Shown piece after piece: positions 40,560 to 49,558 of a stretch of DNA of 64,000 bases (positions are counted from its first letter, which is position 1; each line of letters begins with the position of its first letter). The notes under the pieces are model-generated. The model was not told the DNA's origin. It worked only from the letters and a program-made list of their open reading frames with translations, and made no database searches. Source of the DNA: Streptomyces violaceorubidus (GTDB lineage: Bacteria > Actinomycetota > Actinomycetes > Streptomycetales > Streptomycetaceae); assembly GCF_000717995.1 (NCBI RefSeq), contig NZ_JODM01000018.1, positions 1 through 64,000 of the forward strand, given 5' to 3'. A program made the translations under genes and the position numbers.

Positions 40560-41405
40560 TCACTCGGCCAGGGAGGCCGCGTCGCCCATGACGACGACGG
40601 GGTGCTGCGCGGGGTCGAGGGTGCGCAGCAGTTCTTTCAGGTGCGCCTCCGGCAGGCTCACGCAGGCGTGCGTGGGTCCGCCGTGGTCGACGTGCAGCCA
40701 GATCCCGCCGCCCTTGTCCGCGCCCAGCGGCCGGCCCCAGTCGAGCGGGGAGGTGCCCTTGACGTGGTTGTAGTCGATGGCGATGACGTAGTCGAAGGAG
40801 CCGGCGAGGGGTTCGCCCTCGAATCCGGTGCCGCCGACGGAGAATCCGCCGGAGTGGGTGTACGGAAGCTTGGATCCGGGGCCGGGCAGCAGGCCGCCCG
40901 CGTCGCTGAGGGTGAACACGCCGATGGGCGAGCGGAGATCGTTCAGGTGGTGGTCGTCCGTCCAGCCCTTGAGGGCGTTGTGGGCGGACCAGGCGGCGCC
41001 GCCCTGCCAGCCGGAACCGGTCCGCCGGTAGAGCACGACGTGGGACCGTGCGGAGTTCCTGCCCTGACCGGTGACCACGACGACCTGCCGGGCGTCGGCC
41101 GGGACGCGGGCCGAGGTCGCGGGGCCCAGGCCGGGCAGACCGGCGGGGGCGGGTTCCGGGGCGGTGGGGGTGGCGGACGGGGCCGGCGGGGCGGTACGGC
41201 CGACCGGCCCGCGGTCGGCCGCGGCGGTGGTCCGCTCGCCGTCGGCCCTCCCCGACCCCTGGAGGGTGCCGCACGCGCCCGTGGAGAGCACGGTGGCCAG
41301 GACGACCGCGGGCAGTGACACCCTCGGGAGGACGGCGCGGACCCGGTGCGCGGCCGAGGGCGAGCGGTGCCGGCCCGCGCCGGGCCGGCGGTCGGACGAG
41401 GTCAT
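40560..41405 (-). CDS. Exported L,D-transpeptidase (YkuD) family protein
   Basis: This 281-residue envelope protein has an N-terminal export signal; Cys45 (STGAC) may be lipidated, although the lipobox is not canonical. After a proline/alanine linker comes a YkuD domain: QVVVVTGQGRNSARSHVVLY at its start, DLRSPIGVFTLSDAGG, and the active site HVDHGGPTHACVSLPEAHL, where Cys is the nucleophile. Such enzymes form 3-3 peptidoglycan cross-links or attach proteins; the THAC-S variant of the usual SHGC-R suggests a divergent member. The ATG at 41405 follows GGGGGGATC. Confidence 0.8.
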   Translation of the reverse strand: MTSSDRRPGAGRHRSPSAAHRVRAVLPRVSLPAVVLATVLSTGACGTLQGSGRADGERTTAAADRGPVGRTAPPAPSATPTAPEPAPAGLPGLGPATSARVPADARQVVVVTGQGRNSARSHVVLYRRTGSGWQGGAAWSAHNALKGWTDDHHLNDLRSPIGVFTLSDAGGLLPGPGSKLPYTHSGGFSVGGTGFEGEPLAGSFDYVIAIDYNHVKGTSPLDWGRPLGADKGGGIWLHVDHGGPTHACVSLPEAHLKELLRTLDPAQHPVVVMGDAASLAE

Positions 41406-41795
41406 GTGTGGATCCCCCCACTTCGCTGCGATGCCGGGTGTGTGTGCGGGTCGACACCGGGCGAGCCGGGCGCACACGCCCCAGGGCATCGGCGTGTTTC
41501 TTTGAACATACACGCATGTCATCGGCGGCGGACGGTACGGGTCCGCGCCCGCTCGGCGAGCGGGGTACGGGGCGCACGGGGCCCGGGGCGGGGGGTGCGG
41601 GGCGGGGGGTGCGGGGCACGGTCGGGCAGCCAATTGACTTACGCCCCCTCCTCCGCGGTCCGCGGGACACCTTCCACCGCCCTCGTCCGGCCCGGAAGGC
41701 CGGACCCGCTCACCGTCAACTGACCGATGTGCGCGACGGGTCAACGGCGAAGAGTGGGACACCGCAGACCCCGTCCCATGGAGGGAACTCCTGTC
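41406..41795. promoter_or_regulatory. Divergent promoter region with G-quadruplex-like tandem repeat
   Basis: This 390-base region separates the L,D-transpeptidase and SsgA-like genes. GGGGCGGGGGGTGC occurs twice in tandem (41585-41598 and 41599-41612), followed by another GGGG, giving five runs of four or more G within 32 bases. ACATACACGCATGT lies near 41510 in an AT-richer patch. No gene is present. Confidence 0.5.
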
Positions 41796-42263
41796 ATGCA
41801 TCGTGACCAGTCACCACTGCGGGCACGTTCGGCGCCCGATGTCGTTCCGCCGCTCTTCCTGGAGCTCGACCAGATGATGGACGAGTTCACCCGGCTTCCC
41901 ATGCGGGCGAAGTTCTGCTTCGCCCCGGAGCTGGCCGCGGTGATCACGGTCGAGTTCCTGGCGGAGCGCGGTCCCAGCCTGATCTGGAACATCGGCCGGG
42001 ACCTGCTGAAGGTGGGTCTCACCTCGATGAGCGGGGCCGGCGACGTGCGCATGTGGCCGACGCTGCCCGGGGACCAGCCCTCCTCCTGGCTGCTGCTGGA
42101 GTCGGAGGAGGTGGAGGCCCTGTTCGAGCTGCCCACCGAGCGGCTGGCGGAGTGGCTCGACACCACCTACCGGGCCGTCCCCGCGGAGCGGGAGATGGAC
42201 GCGCTGGACTGGGACGGCTTCCTGCGGGACGTGCTGGAGGGGCCGGAGGCGCCCGCCGCGTGA
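41796..42263 (+). CDS. SsgA-like protein (SALP), sporulation/cell-division regulator
   Basis: This 155-residue protein fits the SsgA/SsgB family restricted to sporulating actinobacteria. Family-like features in order are FTRLPMRAKFCFAPE, a beta strand VITVEFL, WNIGRDLLKVGL, GAGDVRMWP, and ELPTERLAEWLDTTYRAVPAE. Family members steer septum placement and peptidoglycan remodelling; SsgB recruits FtsZ. The N-terminal 35 residues and the C-terminal tail extend beyond the minimal fold. The ATG at 41796 follows GGAGGG; an in-frame ATG at 41778 is less likely. Confidence 0.8.
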   Translation: MHRDQSPLRARSAPDVVPPLFLELDQMMDEFTRLPMRAKFCFAPELAAVITVEFLAERGPSLIWNIGRDLLKVGLTSMSGAGDVRMWPTLPGDQPSSWLLLESEEVEALFELPTERLAEWLDTTYRAVPAEREMDALDWDGFLRDVLEGPEAPAA

Positions 42264-42308
42264 AGGTCCGCCCGGCGCCGGGGCGGGAGCGGGACTTGCC
42301 TCCTCTAG

Positions 42309-42329
42309 CGTCACCTGTCAGAGTGGTGA
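42309..42329. promoter_or_regulatory. Dyad GTCACC-N9-GGTGAC upstream of the Bax-inhibitor-type gene
   Basis: This is an exact copy of the dyad also found at 47119, 51016 and 54801; arms extend to 8 bp (GCGTCACC with GGTGACGC). The spacer is TGTCAGAGT, sharing seven of nine bases with the copy before the CGNR regulator. TTGCCT (42296-42301) could be a -35 with CAGAGT as -10 inside the dyad. It lies about 120 bases before the ATG at 42448. I infer it is the operator of the CGNR regulator. Confidence 0.6.
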
Positions 42330-42447
42330 CGCGAAGGGTTGCCGTCGCCGGTCCGGTGGAGGGTCGTCGGCACATGTGTGTCACCCGGGCACCCGACGAC
42401 GAACGCTTTGCGGACGGGCCGCGAACGCGGCGGACGAGGAGGACGAC

Positions 42448-43311
42448 ATGAGGAGCAGCAACCCCATCTTTTCCCGCTGGGACAGCGGCCGTGACCCGGA
42501 CGCGGGCCGGGCGGGCGCGTATCGGCGCGAGCCGGTGGGCGCCGCGGTCGGCGGGCAGCCGACCGCCGACTACGGGACCAACCCCTACGCCCCCGCGGGC
42601 CCCGACACCGGCGTCCGGACCGGCTCGAACGCGGTCACCATGGACGACGTCGTCGTCCGCACCGCCACGACCCTGGGCGCCGTGGTCCTGACGGCGGTGC
42701 TGTCCTGGCTGCTGCTGCCCGTCGACGAGGCGAACCTCGGCCGGTCCTACGGCATCGCGGTGGGCGCCGCCCTCGTCGGCTTCGTGCTCTCGCTCGTGCA
42801 GTCGTTCAAGCGGTCGCCCTCCCCGGCGCTGATCCTCGGCTACGCGGCCTTCGAGGGCGTCTTCCTCGGGGTGCTGTCCAGCACCGTGTCGACGTACATC
42901 TCCCCGGGCGTGGTCGTGCAGGCCGTGCTCGGCACCTTCGCGGTGGCCGCCGGGACGCTGATCGCGTACCGGATGCGCTGGATCCGGGTGAACCAGCGCT
43001 TCGCCGGGTTCGTCGGCGCCGCCGCCACCGGGTTCCTGCTGCTGCTGGTCGCCGACGCCCTCTTCTCCGCCTTCGGCGCGGGTAACGGCCTGGGCTTCCA
43101 CAGCGGCGGCCTCGGCATCGTGTTCGGTCTGGTCGGCATCGTGCTCGGCGCGGCCTTCCTCGCCCTGGACTTCCGGCAGGTCGAGGACGCCGTAGCCTAC
43201 GGCGCCCCGCGCGAGGAGGCGTGGCGCGCCGCCTTCGGTCTCACCCTGACGCTGGTGTGGATCTACCTGGAGGTGCTGCGGGTGCTGACGATCTTCAACA
43301 GCGACAACTGA
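42448..43311 (+). CDS. Bax inhibitor-1/YccA family membrane protein
   Basis: This 287-residue protein has a 60-residue N-terminal cytoplasmic stretch and then seven hydrophobic helices from about residue 70. It has the BI-1/YccA family sequence SPALILGYAAFEGVFLGVLS and a C-terminal LALDFRQVEDAVAYGAPREE with conserved acidic residues. Bacterial members are thought to be calcium or proton leak channels or FtsH modulators; the role in Streptomyces is unknown. GAGGAGG precedes the ATG. The promoter carries a GTCACC-N9-GGTGAC dyad and a CACATGTG palindrome (42371-42378). Confidence 0.85.
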   Translation: MRSSNPIFSRWDSGRDPDAGRAGAYRREPVGAAVGGQPTADYGTNPYAPAGPDTGVRTGSNAVTMDDVVVRTATTLGAVVLTAVLSWLLLPVDEANLGRSYGIAVGAALVGFVLSLVQSFKRSPSPALILGYAAFEGVFLGVLSSTVSTYISPGVVVQAVLGTFAVAAGTLIAYRMRWIRVNQRFAGFVGAAATGFLLLLVADALFSAFGAGNGLGFHSGGLGIVFGLVGIVLGAAFLALDFRQVEDAVAYGAPREEAWRAAFGLTLTLVWIYLEVLRVLTIFNSDN

Positions 43312-43325
43312 CCCGCCTCCCCGGC

Positions 43326-43363
43326 GCCGAAGGGGCACGTGCGACCGCACGTGCCCCTTCGGC
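43326..43363 (+). terminator. Terminator after the Bax-inhibitor-type gene
   Basis: GCCGAAGGGGCACGTGCG is followed almost at once by its perfect 18-base complement, 14 bases after the stop codon. Confidence 0.85.
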
Positions 43364-43460
43364 ATGTCCCGGTCCGAACCTCCCGCCCACCCGCACTCGT
43401 TGACCCGACGACGGGCCCGGCCCGCCACGACACGACCGCCGGCAGGACGGGAGAGACCTC

Positions 43461-44705
43461 ATGAGCGCGCACGAGCAGTGCCCCCACCGGGACGGCAGGG
43501 TGGACCTGGGCCCGGAATTCAAGGCGGACGCCCCCGCCCGCTACGCCCGGCTGCGCACGCTGGGCCCGATTCACCCCGCCCGCTTCCACCTCGGCCTGGA
43601 GGGCTGGGTGGTCGTCGGCCACGACCTGGCCCGCGAGGCGCTGACGCATCCCGCCCTGCTGAAGGACTCCGCACCCGCCGCCGAGGCCCTGGCGGCCGCC
43701 GGCTACGTCCTGAACAAGCCGTCGGTGGGGCTCGGCGGCCAGATGCTGGAGGCCGACCCGCCCGAGCACGGCAGGCTGCGCCGACTGGCCGCCGCGGCGT
43801 TCACCACGCGCCGCACCGCCGCCCTCGCGCCGCGCGTCGAGCGGATCGCGCACGAGCTCCTCGACGTCCTGCCGGCGGCCGGCGAGACGGACCTCGTCGA
43901 GGCGTTCAACGCCCCGCTGCCCGCCACCGTGATCGCCGAACTCCTCGGCATCCCCGAGGAGTTCCACACGGACTTCCGCCGCTGGTCGGGCCAGGCCCTC
44001 CAGGTCGCCTCGCCCGATCACCGCACGGCCCTCGCCTCACTCCACCGGATGCTGGCCGGTCTGATCGAGGACAAGCGGCGCGACCCGCGCGACGACCTGC
44101 TGTCCGCCCTCGTCGCCGTCCGCGACGAACGCGACGGCCGGCTCTCCGAGGAGGAGTTGACCGGCACCGCCCTGATGCTGATCGTCGCGGGTCACGAGAG
44201 CACCGTGAACCTGCTCGGCAACGCCGTTCTCGCGCTGCTGCGCCACCCCAAACAGCTCGCGCTGCTGCGCGCGCGTCCGGAGCTGATGCCCGGCGCGGTG
44301 GAGGAGTTCCTGCGCCACGACACCTCCGTGGAGCGCTCCACCAACCGCTACGCCGCCGAGGACCTGGAGCTGGGCGGGGTGCGCATCCCCCGGGGCGGCC
44401 TGGTGGTGGTCGCCCTCGGCTCGGCCGGCCACGACGCCCCGCAGGCCGAGGAGACCGATCCGGCGGTCCTGGACGTCGGCCGGCCGCACGCCCGCCACCT
44501 GGCCTTCGGGTACGGCATCCACCACTGCCTGGGTGCCCCGCTGGCCCGGCTGGAGACGGCGATCGCCCTGCGCGTCCTGCTGGAGCGCGTCGAGGGACTG
44601 GAACTCGCCGTCCCCGAGGCCGATCTGGAGTGGATCGGTTCCGGCATCATCCGCGGTGTGCGGTCCCTGCCGGTGCGCTACCGGGTCGGCCCGCACCGGG
44701 CCTGA
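43461..44705 (+). CDS. Cytochrome P450
   Basis: This 414-residue class I bacterial P450 carries the I-helix oxygen-activation motif AGHEST, an ExxR motif in VEEFLRH and the ERSTNR meander region. The haem-binding loop is FGYGIHHCLG (Cys near residue 356). The substrate cannot be predicted. No ferredoxin or ferredoxin reductase gene and no biosynthetic cluster is adjacent, so electrons must come from partners elsewhere. GGGAGAG precedes the ATG. The gene sits between two strong hairpins and is probably monocistronic. Confidence 0.9.
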   Translation: MSAHEQCPHRDGRVDLGPEFKADAPARYARLRTLGPIHPARFHLGLEGWVVVGHDLAREALTHPALLKDSAPAAEALAAAGYVLNKPSVGLGGQMLEADPPEHGRLRRLAAAAFTTRRTAALAPRVERIAHELLDVLPAAGETDLVEAFNAPLPATVIAELLGIPEEFHTDFRRWSGQALQVASPDHRTALASLHRMLAGLIEDKRRDPRDDLLSALVAVRDERDGRLSEEELTGTALMLIVAGHESTVNLLGNAVLALLRHPKQLALLRARPELMPGAVEEFLRHDTSVERSTNRYAAEDLELGGVRIPRGGLVVVALGSAGHDAPQAEETDPAVLDVGRPHARHLAFGYGIHHCLGAPLARLETAIALRVLLERVEGLELAVPEADLEWIGSGIIRGVRSLPVRYRVGPHRA

Positions 44706-44715
44706 GACGCGAGAA

Positions 44716-44749
44716 GTCCCGGCCCGCGCCACGGGGCGCGGGCCGGGAC
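44716..44749 (+). terminator. Terminator after the P450 gene
   Basis: GTCCCGGCCCGCGCC and its perfect 15-base complement flank a 4-base loop just beyond the stop codon. It may also serve the convergent gene at 44772. Confidence 0.85.
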
Positions 44750-44771
44750 GGCACCGGGGGTGCGGGATCCG

Positions 44772-45335
44772 TCAGGCGGTGCGGGTACGCACCTGCCGGG
44801 ACTTCCAGCCCAGCAGGAGGGCCTGGAGGATGAACCACACTCCACCGCCGGTGGCGTACACCGACAGCACGTCCAGCGAGGGGTTGTCGCCCGCGGCCTG
44901 GATGTTGTAGAAGATGCCGACGACGAAGGAGAGTCCGCCCGAGATCAGGGTCGGCCACTGCTTGCCCAGCTCGGGGCCGCGTCGCCGCACCCCGACGATC
45001 ACCTGGGCCGCGCCGGAGATGACGGCCCAGGCGCCGAACACATGGAGCACCGGCTGCACTCCGCCGGCCCCGGCGACGCCGACCGCGACGGCGGCGAGCG
45101 TGCTGAGCACCCCGTTGAACGCGGTGACCCCGCGCTCGGAGCCCTCCGGCGTGGAGCGGTAGTCGATCAGCGAGGACACCGCGTCGATCAACGGGTAGAC
45201 GACGAGCAGGGTGATGGCCACCGCGTCGATGTCGTCATGGGCTCGGGCGAACGCCAGGGCCCATGCCACGGCGAGTACACCGCGGCCCAGGTACAGCCTC
45301 AGCAGGGCGGAACGCCCCTCGGTCTGCGTGCTCAT
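44772..45335 (-). CDS. DUF308/HdeD-like membrane protein
   Basis: This 187-residue protein has about six short hydrophobic helices (for example VAITLLVVYPLIDAVSSLID, VFGAWAVISGAAQVIVGVRR, LISGGLSFVVGIFYNI) arranged as in DUF308/HdeD proteins. HdeD of E. coli is linked to acid resistance at high cell density, but the mechanism is unknown. It lies 41 bases downstream of the tannase start-to-end direction partner, on the opposite side of its stop, and on the same strand; co-transcription with the tannase is possible. Confidence 0.75.
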   Translation of the reverse strand: MSTQTEGRSALLRLYLGRGVLAVAWALAFARAHDDIDAVAITLLVVYPLIDAVSSLIDYRSTPEGSERGVTAFNGVLSTLAAVAVGVAGAGGVQPVLHVFGAWAVISGAAQVIVGVRRRGPELGKQWPTLISGGLSFVVGIFYNIQAAGDNPSLDVLSVYATGGGVWFILQALLLGWKSRQVRTRTA

Positions 45336-45376
45336 GATGGTCCGGCCTTTCTCGGGTCAGTAACTCGTCGGCCCGG

Positions 45377-46996
45377 TCAGTGCCGGGACGGGGCGGCGCA
45401 CCGGAAGCTGGTGGCGGCGTCCAGGGCACCGTGGCCCTTGTAGCGGGGCACCTCGGGGTAGCGGCACAGGTTGCGCTGGACCGGCTTGCCGTCGGCGGCG
45501 ATCAGGGTGGCGGGCAGGGTCTTGGGGGCCTTGCCGTGCTCGACCCAGGAGGTCAGCGCGGCGAGGCCGTCGGCCGAACCGTCCTGGCCGTTGAGACCGC
45601 AGTGGCTGGTGCCCGGGGCGAGGAAGACGCGGTAGAAGTCGTCGACCTTCTTGGCGCCGCCCAGCTCACGCTCGACCTGCTTGCGGTACTCGACCGTGCC
45701 CTGGGTCGGGATGTACTGGTCGTCCTGGCCGTGCCAGGTCAGCAGCTTGCCACCGGAGGCGCGGAAGCCGGAGAGGTCCGGGTCGTCCGTGCCGATGACC
45801 TTGTCGTACTCGGCCTGGGACTGCTTGAACAGCCGGGTGAACTCGCTGTAGGTGATCTTGGAGATGTCGAAGGACGGATCCTTCTTCAGCCAGTTGGTGA
45901 CCCAGAACTGGGGGACCGGGAAGGGGGCGCCCACGACGGTGCCGTCCGGCGTGGTCGTGCTGCCCGCCAGGCCCTTGAGGTCGGCCGTGATCGGGACGCC
46001 GGACCACAGCTTCTTGCCGGAGGCGGTGCGCGGGCCGTCCCAGATCTTGCGGACGACGGACGCGTCGGCGGCGGTGATGGTCAGCTCCTTGCCGTCGCAC
46101 ACGACCTTGGTGCCGATCAGGCGGCGCGGGTCGAAGTCGCAGCGGGACGGGTCGTTGACCAGGCCGTCCTTGGCGCCGTCCAGCTTGTCGCAGGCCTTGA
46201 CGGCGGCGTTGGTGAACGCGTCCAGCTCACAGCCGGTGGGGTAGGTCTTCTCGTTGTTCATGACGACCTGCGGCCACAGGGTGGCGACCTCGAACTCGTC
46301 CCAGTTGACCGCGGGCGCGTCGGCGAGGATGCCGTCGTAGTCGTCGGGGTAGCGCTGCGCCTCCGCGTAGCCCTCGCGGCCGCCCGTGGAGCAGCCGGTG
46401 AAGTAGGAGTAGGCGGCGCGCTTGGCGTAGACCGAGGCGACGACCTGTTTGCCGACCACGGCCGCCTCGTGCTGGGAGCGGTAGGAGAAGTTCTTCAGCG
46501 GCGTGGTGTTGACCGTGCCGTCGCTCTTCAGCGCCCAGCTCACGTCGAGGGCGTCGCCGACGCCGGCGTCCGTGGTGGTCGCCGCGTAGCCGCTCTTGAC
46601 GGCGTTGCCCATGCCGACGCCGTTGTCACCGGCGAGGTAGGCGCTGCCGCCCAGTGCCTGGAAGCGGCCGTTCCAGCCGTTCTCGGGCAGCCACGTCGAG
46701 ATCTTGGCGTGGTCGCCCTCGCCCGGGTGGGTGAGGGTGACGGTCACCTTGCAGAAGGCGGGGACGCCAGTGGCCTCGCCGCCGAGGAGGCCGGTGCCCT
46801 TGATGGTGCCGCCCGCGTCGCGGACCGCCGTCACCGACTCCACCTTGGTGCCGGACGGAGCCTTGACGGGCACCTCGGCGCAGTTGAGCGGGGTGGCCGA
46901 GGCGGGCGTCTGGGTCTCGGCGGAGGCGCTCGGCAGGTAGACCGCCGCGGCCAGGGGCACGCCGGCCGCGATCGCAATCAGAAGTCGTCGTCTCAT
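45377..46996 (-). CDS. Secreted tannase/feruloyl esterase family protein
   Basis: This 539-residue secreted enzyme has a signal peptide (residues 1-26, ending PSASA) and the same domain as the anchored protein at 28126-29973. The serine nucleophile motif is YFTGCSTGGREGY (near residue 200), the Asp loop is TWHGQDDQYIPTQGTVEY, and the His is in LAPGTSHCG. It ends without an LAXTG signal and should be free in the medium. GGATGG precedes the ATG. A CACATGTG palindrome (47041-47048) and a GTCACC-N9-GGTGAC-type dyad (47119-47139) lie upstream, so it is probably part of the CGNR-linked gene set. Confidence 0.85.
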   Translation of the reverse strand: MRRRLLIAIAAGVPLAAAVYLPSASAETQTPASATPLNCAEVPVKAPSGTKVESVTAVRDAGGTIKGTGLLGGEATGVPAFCKVTVTLTHPGEGDHAKISTWLPENGWNGRFQALGGSAYLAGDNGVGMGNAVKSGYAATTTDAGVGDALDVSWALKSDGTVNTTPLKNFSYRSQHEAAVVGKQVVASVYAKRAAYSYFTGCSTGGREGYAEAQRYPDDYDGILADAPAVNWDEFEVATLWPQVVMNNEKTYPTGCELDAFTNAAVKACDKLDGAKDGLVNDPSRCDFDPRRLIGTKVVCDGKELTITAADASVVRKIWDGPRTASGKKLWSGVPITADLKGLAGSTTTPDGTVVGAPFPVPQFWVTNWLKKDPSFDISKITYSEFTRLFKQSQAEYDKVIGTDDPDLSGFRASGGKLLTWHGQDDQYIPTQGTVEYRKQVERELGGAKKVDDFYRVFLAPGTSHCGLNGQDGSADGLAALTSWVEHGKAPKTLPATLIAADGKPVQRNLCRYPEVPRYKGHGALDAATSFRCAAPSRH

Positions 46997-47040
46997 GGGT
47001 GTCCATCCAGGAAGTAGAGGTGCAGCGGGCCGCGCGGCGA

Positions 47041-47048
47041 CACATGTG
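47041..47048. promoter_or_regulatory. CACATGTG palindrome upstream of the tannase
   Basis: It lies 45 bases before the tannase start codon. The same 8-base palindrome occurs at 42371, 59547 and 59722, always outside genes. Its role is unknown. Confidence 0.3.
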
Positions 47049-47118
47049 TGCGGCGGAAGAGCAGAACCGGCGGCGGGAGCTGCGGGCTCACCGCCTGCCG
47101 AAGACTGATCAGGACCAT

Positions 47119-47139
47119 ATCACCGGTTAGAGCGGTGAC
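47119..47139. promoter_or_regulatory. Dyad TCACC-type copy upstream of the tannase
   Basis: ATCACC-GGTTAGAGC-GGTGAC differs from the exact dyad by one base in the left arm (5-bp perfect arms). It is 123 bases upstream of the tannase ATG and downstream of the convergently read phosphatase end, so only the tannase can be its target. No convincing -35/-10 pair overlaps it. Confidence 0.5.
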
Positions 47140-47271
47140 GAAAGGGGGTGCGGGTACGGATCCTGCGATCCGGTGTTCACCACTGTGGCCGCCGGGCCGG
47201 GCAGCGGGGAACAGTCACTTGACGGTGAGGTGCCGGACGGGGCCGGCGGCACAGGTGAAGAATCCGTTAGG

Positions 47272-49557
47272 TCATTCGACGGGTTCGGCGAGTTCGGTGG
47301 CACACCTGGAGGTGTCCATCTCCAGCCACACGGTCTTGCCCCGGCCGTTCGGGGAGGTGTGCCAGGTGTCCGCCAGCGCGTCGACCAGGAACAGGCCGCG
47401 GCCGTGCTCGGCCCGCGCGCGGCCCTCGTCGCTGAGCGAGTAGGCGGCCGGCACGGGCGGATCGCTCTCGGAGTCCCGCACCTCCATGCGGAGGCGGTCG
47501 CCGTGGACCCGCAGCCGCAGGTCCACGTCGCTGCCCGCGTGGATGAGCGCGTTCGTCACCAGTTCCGAGGTGACGAGGGCGGCGTCGTCCGACAGCCCTT
47601 CCAGCCCCCAGGCGTGCAGCCGGTCGTGCACGAAGTCGCGGGCCTCCCCGACCCCGCCCAGGTCGCGCCGCTGGACGTGGAAGCGCGCGGTCCGGGACTC
47701 CTCGCCGTCGGCGGCGCCCTCGTAGCGGGCCAGCAGCAGCGCGGCGTCGTCGCCCCGCGGGGGTGTGCCGTCCAGGAGGAGATCCGCCAGGTGTTCCAGA
47801 TCGGTCCCGTCCGCCCGCTCCCCGGCGGCCAGCCGGAGGGGGACGTCGTCCTGCTCGGGCTCGTGCAGACCGTCCGAGTAGAGGGCCAGGACGGTGCCGG
47901 GCGCGAGCGTGTGCTCCCGGGACACGTAGGGCGTGCGTACGTCCATCCCGAGCGGCATGTTGGCCGGGGCCGTCAGCGGCACCACGCGGCCGTCGGGCCG
48001 ACGGGCGAGGGGCGCCGGGTGCCCCGCCAGCGCGACCTCCGCGGTGCCGGTACGGGTGTCCAGGGCCACCACGCAGCAGGTGGCGAGGCGCTCGCTGCCG
48101 AGGCGGGACAGCAGCCGGTCGGTGCGCTCCAGCAGCGCGGCCGGCCCGTGGCCCTCGGTGGCGTAGGCGGCCACCGCGGTGCGCAACTGGCCCATGACGG
48201 CCGCGCTCTGCAGGGTGTGCCCCTCGACGTCCCCGATGACGAGGACCACCCGGTCGTCCGGCATCGTGATCACGTCGTACCAGTCGCCGCCCGCCTCGCC
48301 CGGGTCCCGAGCGGGCCGGTAGCGGGCCGTGCTGGTCAGCCCGGGCGCCTCGGCCAGTGCCGCGGGCAGCAGCCCTCTCTGCGTGCTCTCCACGAGCGCC
48401 TGGCGGCCGGTGCTCAGCTCGATACGCTGCACGGCCGAGCCCAGCCGTCCGGCCATCATGGTCAGCACCGCCCGCTCCTCGGGCGGGAAGGTCCGGGGGC
48501 CGTCGAAGGCCAGGCACCAGACGCCGACCACGGGCTCGGCGTCCGTCAGCGGCAGGTCGAGCACGTGTCGGCTGCCGACGAGCGGCAGGAAGGCGGCGGC
48601 GTCCCGGCCGCCCCCGTCGCCGCTGCCGTCTCCGGTGAGGAACAGCCCCCGTCCCCGCGCCGCCCGCGCGGCGGGGGCGTCGCCGTGCTGGGCGGCGCCG
48701 TGCAGGTCGCGCACCAGGGACGCGGAGTCACCGCCGTGGCCCAGGACCCACAGCCGGCCCTCGGCCGCCGAGGCCAGCACCAGCGCCCGCGCCCTCAGCG
48801 GTGTCGCGGCACAGAACTGGGCCACGCCCACGACGTGTTCCATGGTGGTGGCCCGGTTCAGCATCTCGGTCAGCCGTTGGAGGGCGTAGAGCAGGGTCAT
48901 CCCGGCGGAGCCGGGCACCCCGGGGACGCCCCACACCGTCCGCTCCCGTGCCGCGGGCCGCCGCTCGGTGTCCAGGAGCGGGACCAGCACGGGCAGGTTG
49001 CCGGGCGCGATCGCCGCACCCCGGGCACGCAGTTCGGCCAGCAGGACGGCCAGCCGGTCGCCGATCCGGGTGAGCCGCCGGGCGTCCTCGTCGTCGTAGC
49101 CGCCCAGGTCCTCGGCGCGCAGTACGGTCAGCGCGCCGAAGCGGTGGCCGTCGGCCTCCAGGGGGACCGAGGCGACGGTGTACGGATAGGCCAGCGCCCC
49201 GTGCGCGGGGTCGGCGAACGGGTCCGGTTCGGCCAGCAGCGCGACGCCCCCGTCGGCCAGGGCCCGGGCGGAGGCGTAGGGGGAGTCCAGGGCCATGCGG
49301 CCGGGCAGGGTGAGGACGGACGGCGGGCTGCCGCCGATCAGGGCGGCGTGCAGTTCCCGGCCGTCTGGGGCCAGCAGGTAGACGGCCGCCGCGTCGGCGT
49401 ACAGATGGCGGGCGGCCTGCTCCACGGCGCGGTGCAGTACGACCGTGGGCTCGTCGCCGAGCGCCCCGGCCGGTTCCTGCTCTCGCGACCGGGAGTCCCC
49501 GACGCCGCCGTCGTCCATGTGCCCTTCCGGCCACCTCGGTGCCCTCGTCGGGGACAC
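47272..49557 (-). CDS. GAF-PP2C-HATPase stress-response phosphatase/anti-sigma protein
   Basis: This 761-residue cytoplasmic protein joins two sensor GAF-like domains (about 35-175 and 195-365), a SpoIIE/PP2C phosphatase domain (about 385-600) and a C-terminal RsbW-like ATPase/kinase domain (about 625-755). PP2C motifs are GEAGGDWYDV, VIGDVEGH and ALYSDGLHEPE. ATPase motifs are ELVTNALIHA, VRDSESDPP and GRGLFLVDAL. Such proteins combine the opposing phosphatase and kinase activities of a partner-switching sigma circuit. The GTG at 49557 lies one base after the upstream stop with GAGGAG before it; an ATG at 49518 with GGAAGG is an alternative. It is the third gene after the molybdo-oxidoreductase and cytochrome b. 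Confidence 0.85.
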   Translation of the reverse strand: MSPTRAPRWPEGHMDDGGVGDSRSREQEPAGALGDEPTVVLHRAVEQAARHLYADAAAVYLLAPDGRELHAALIGGSPPSVLTLPGRMALDSPYASARALADGGVALLAEPDPFADPAHGALAYPYTVASVPLEADGHRFGALTVLRAEDLGGYDDEDARRLTRIGDRLAVLLAELRARGAAIAPGNLPVLVPLLDTERRPAARERTVWGVPGVPGSAGMTLLYALQRLTEMLNRATTMEHVVGVAQFCAATPLRARALVLASAAEGRLWVLGHGGDSASLVRDLHGAAQHGDAPAARAARGRGLFLTGDGSGDGGGRDAAAFLPLVGSRHVLDLPLTDAEPVVGVWCLAFDGPRTFPPEERAVLTMMAGRLGSAVQRIELSTGRQALVESTQRGLLPAALAEAPGLTSTARYRPARDPGEAGGDWYDVITMPDDRVVLVIGDVEGHTLQSAAVMGQLRTAVAAYATEGHGPAALLERTDRLLSRLGSERLATCCVVALDTRTGTAEVALAGHPAPLARRPDGRVVPLTAPANMPLGMDVRTPYVSREHTLAPGTVLALYSDGLHEPEQDDVPLRLAAGERADGTDLEHLADLLLDGTPPRGDDAALLLARYEGAADGEESRTARFHVQRRDLGGVGEARDFVHDRLHAWGLEGLSDDAALVTSELVTNALIHAGSDVDLRLRVHGDRLRMEVRDSESDPPVPAAYSLSDEGRARAEHGRGLFLVDALADTWHTSPNGRGKTVWLEMDTSRCATELAEPVE

Positions 49558-49558
49558 C

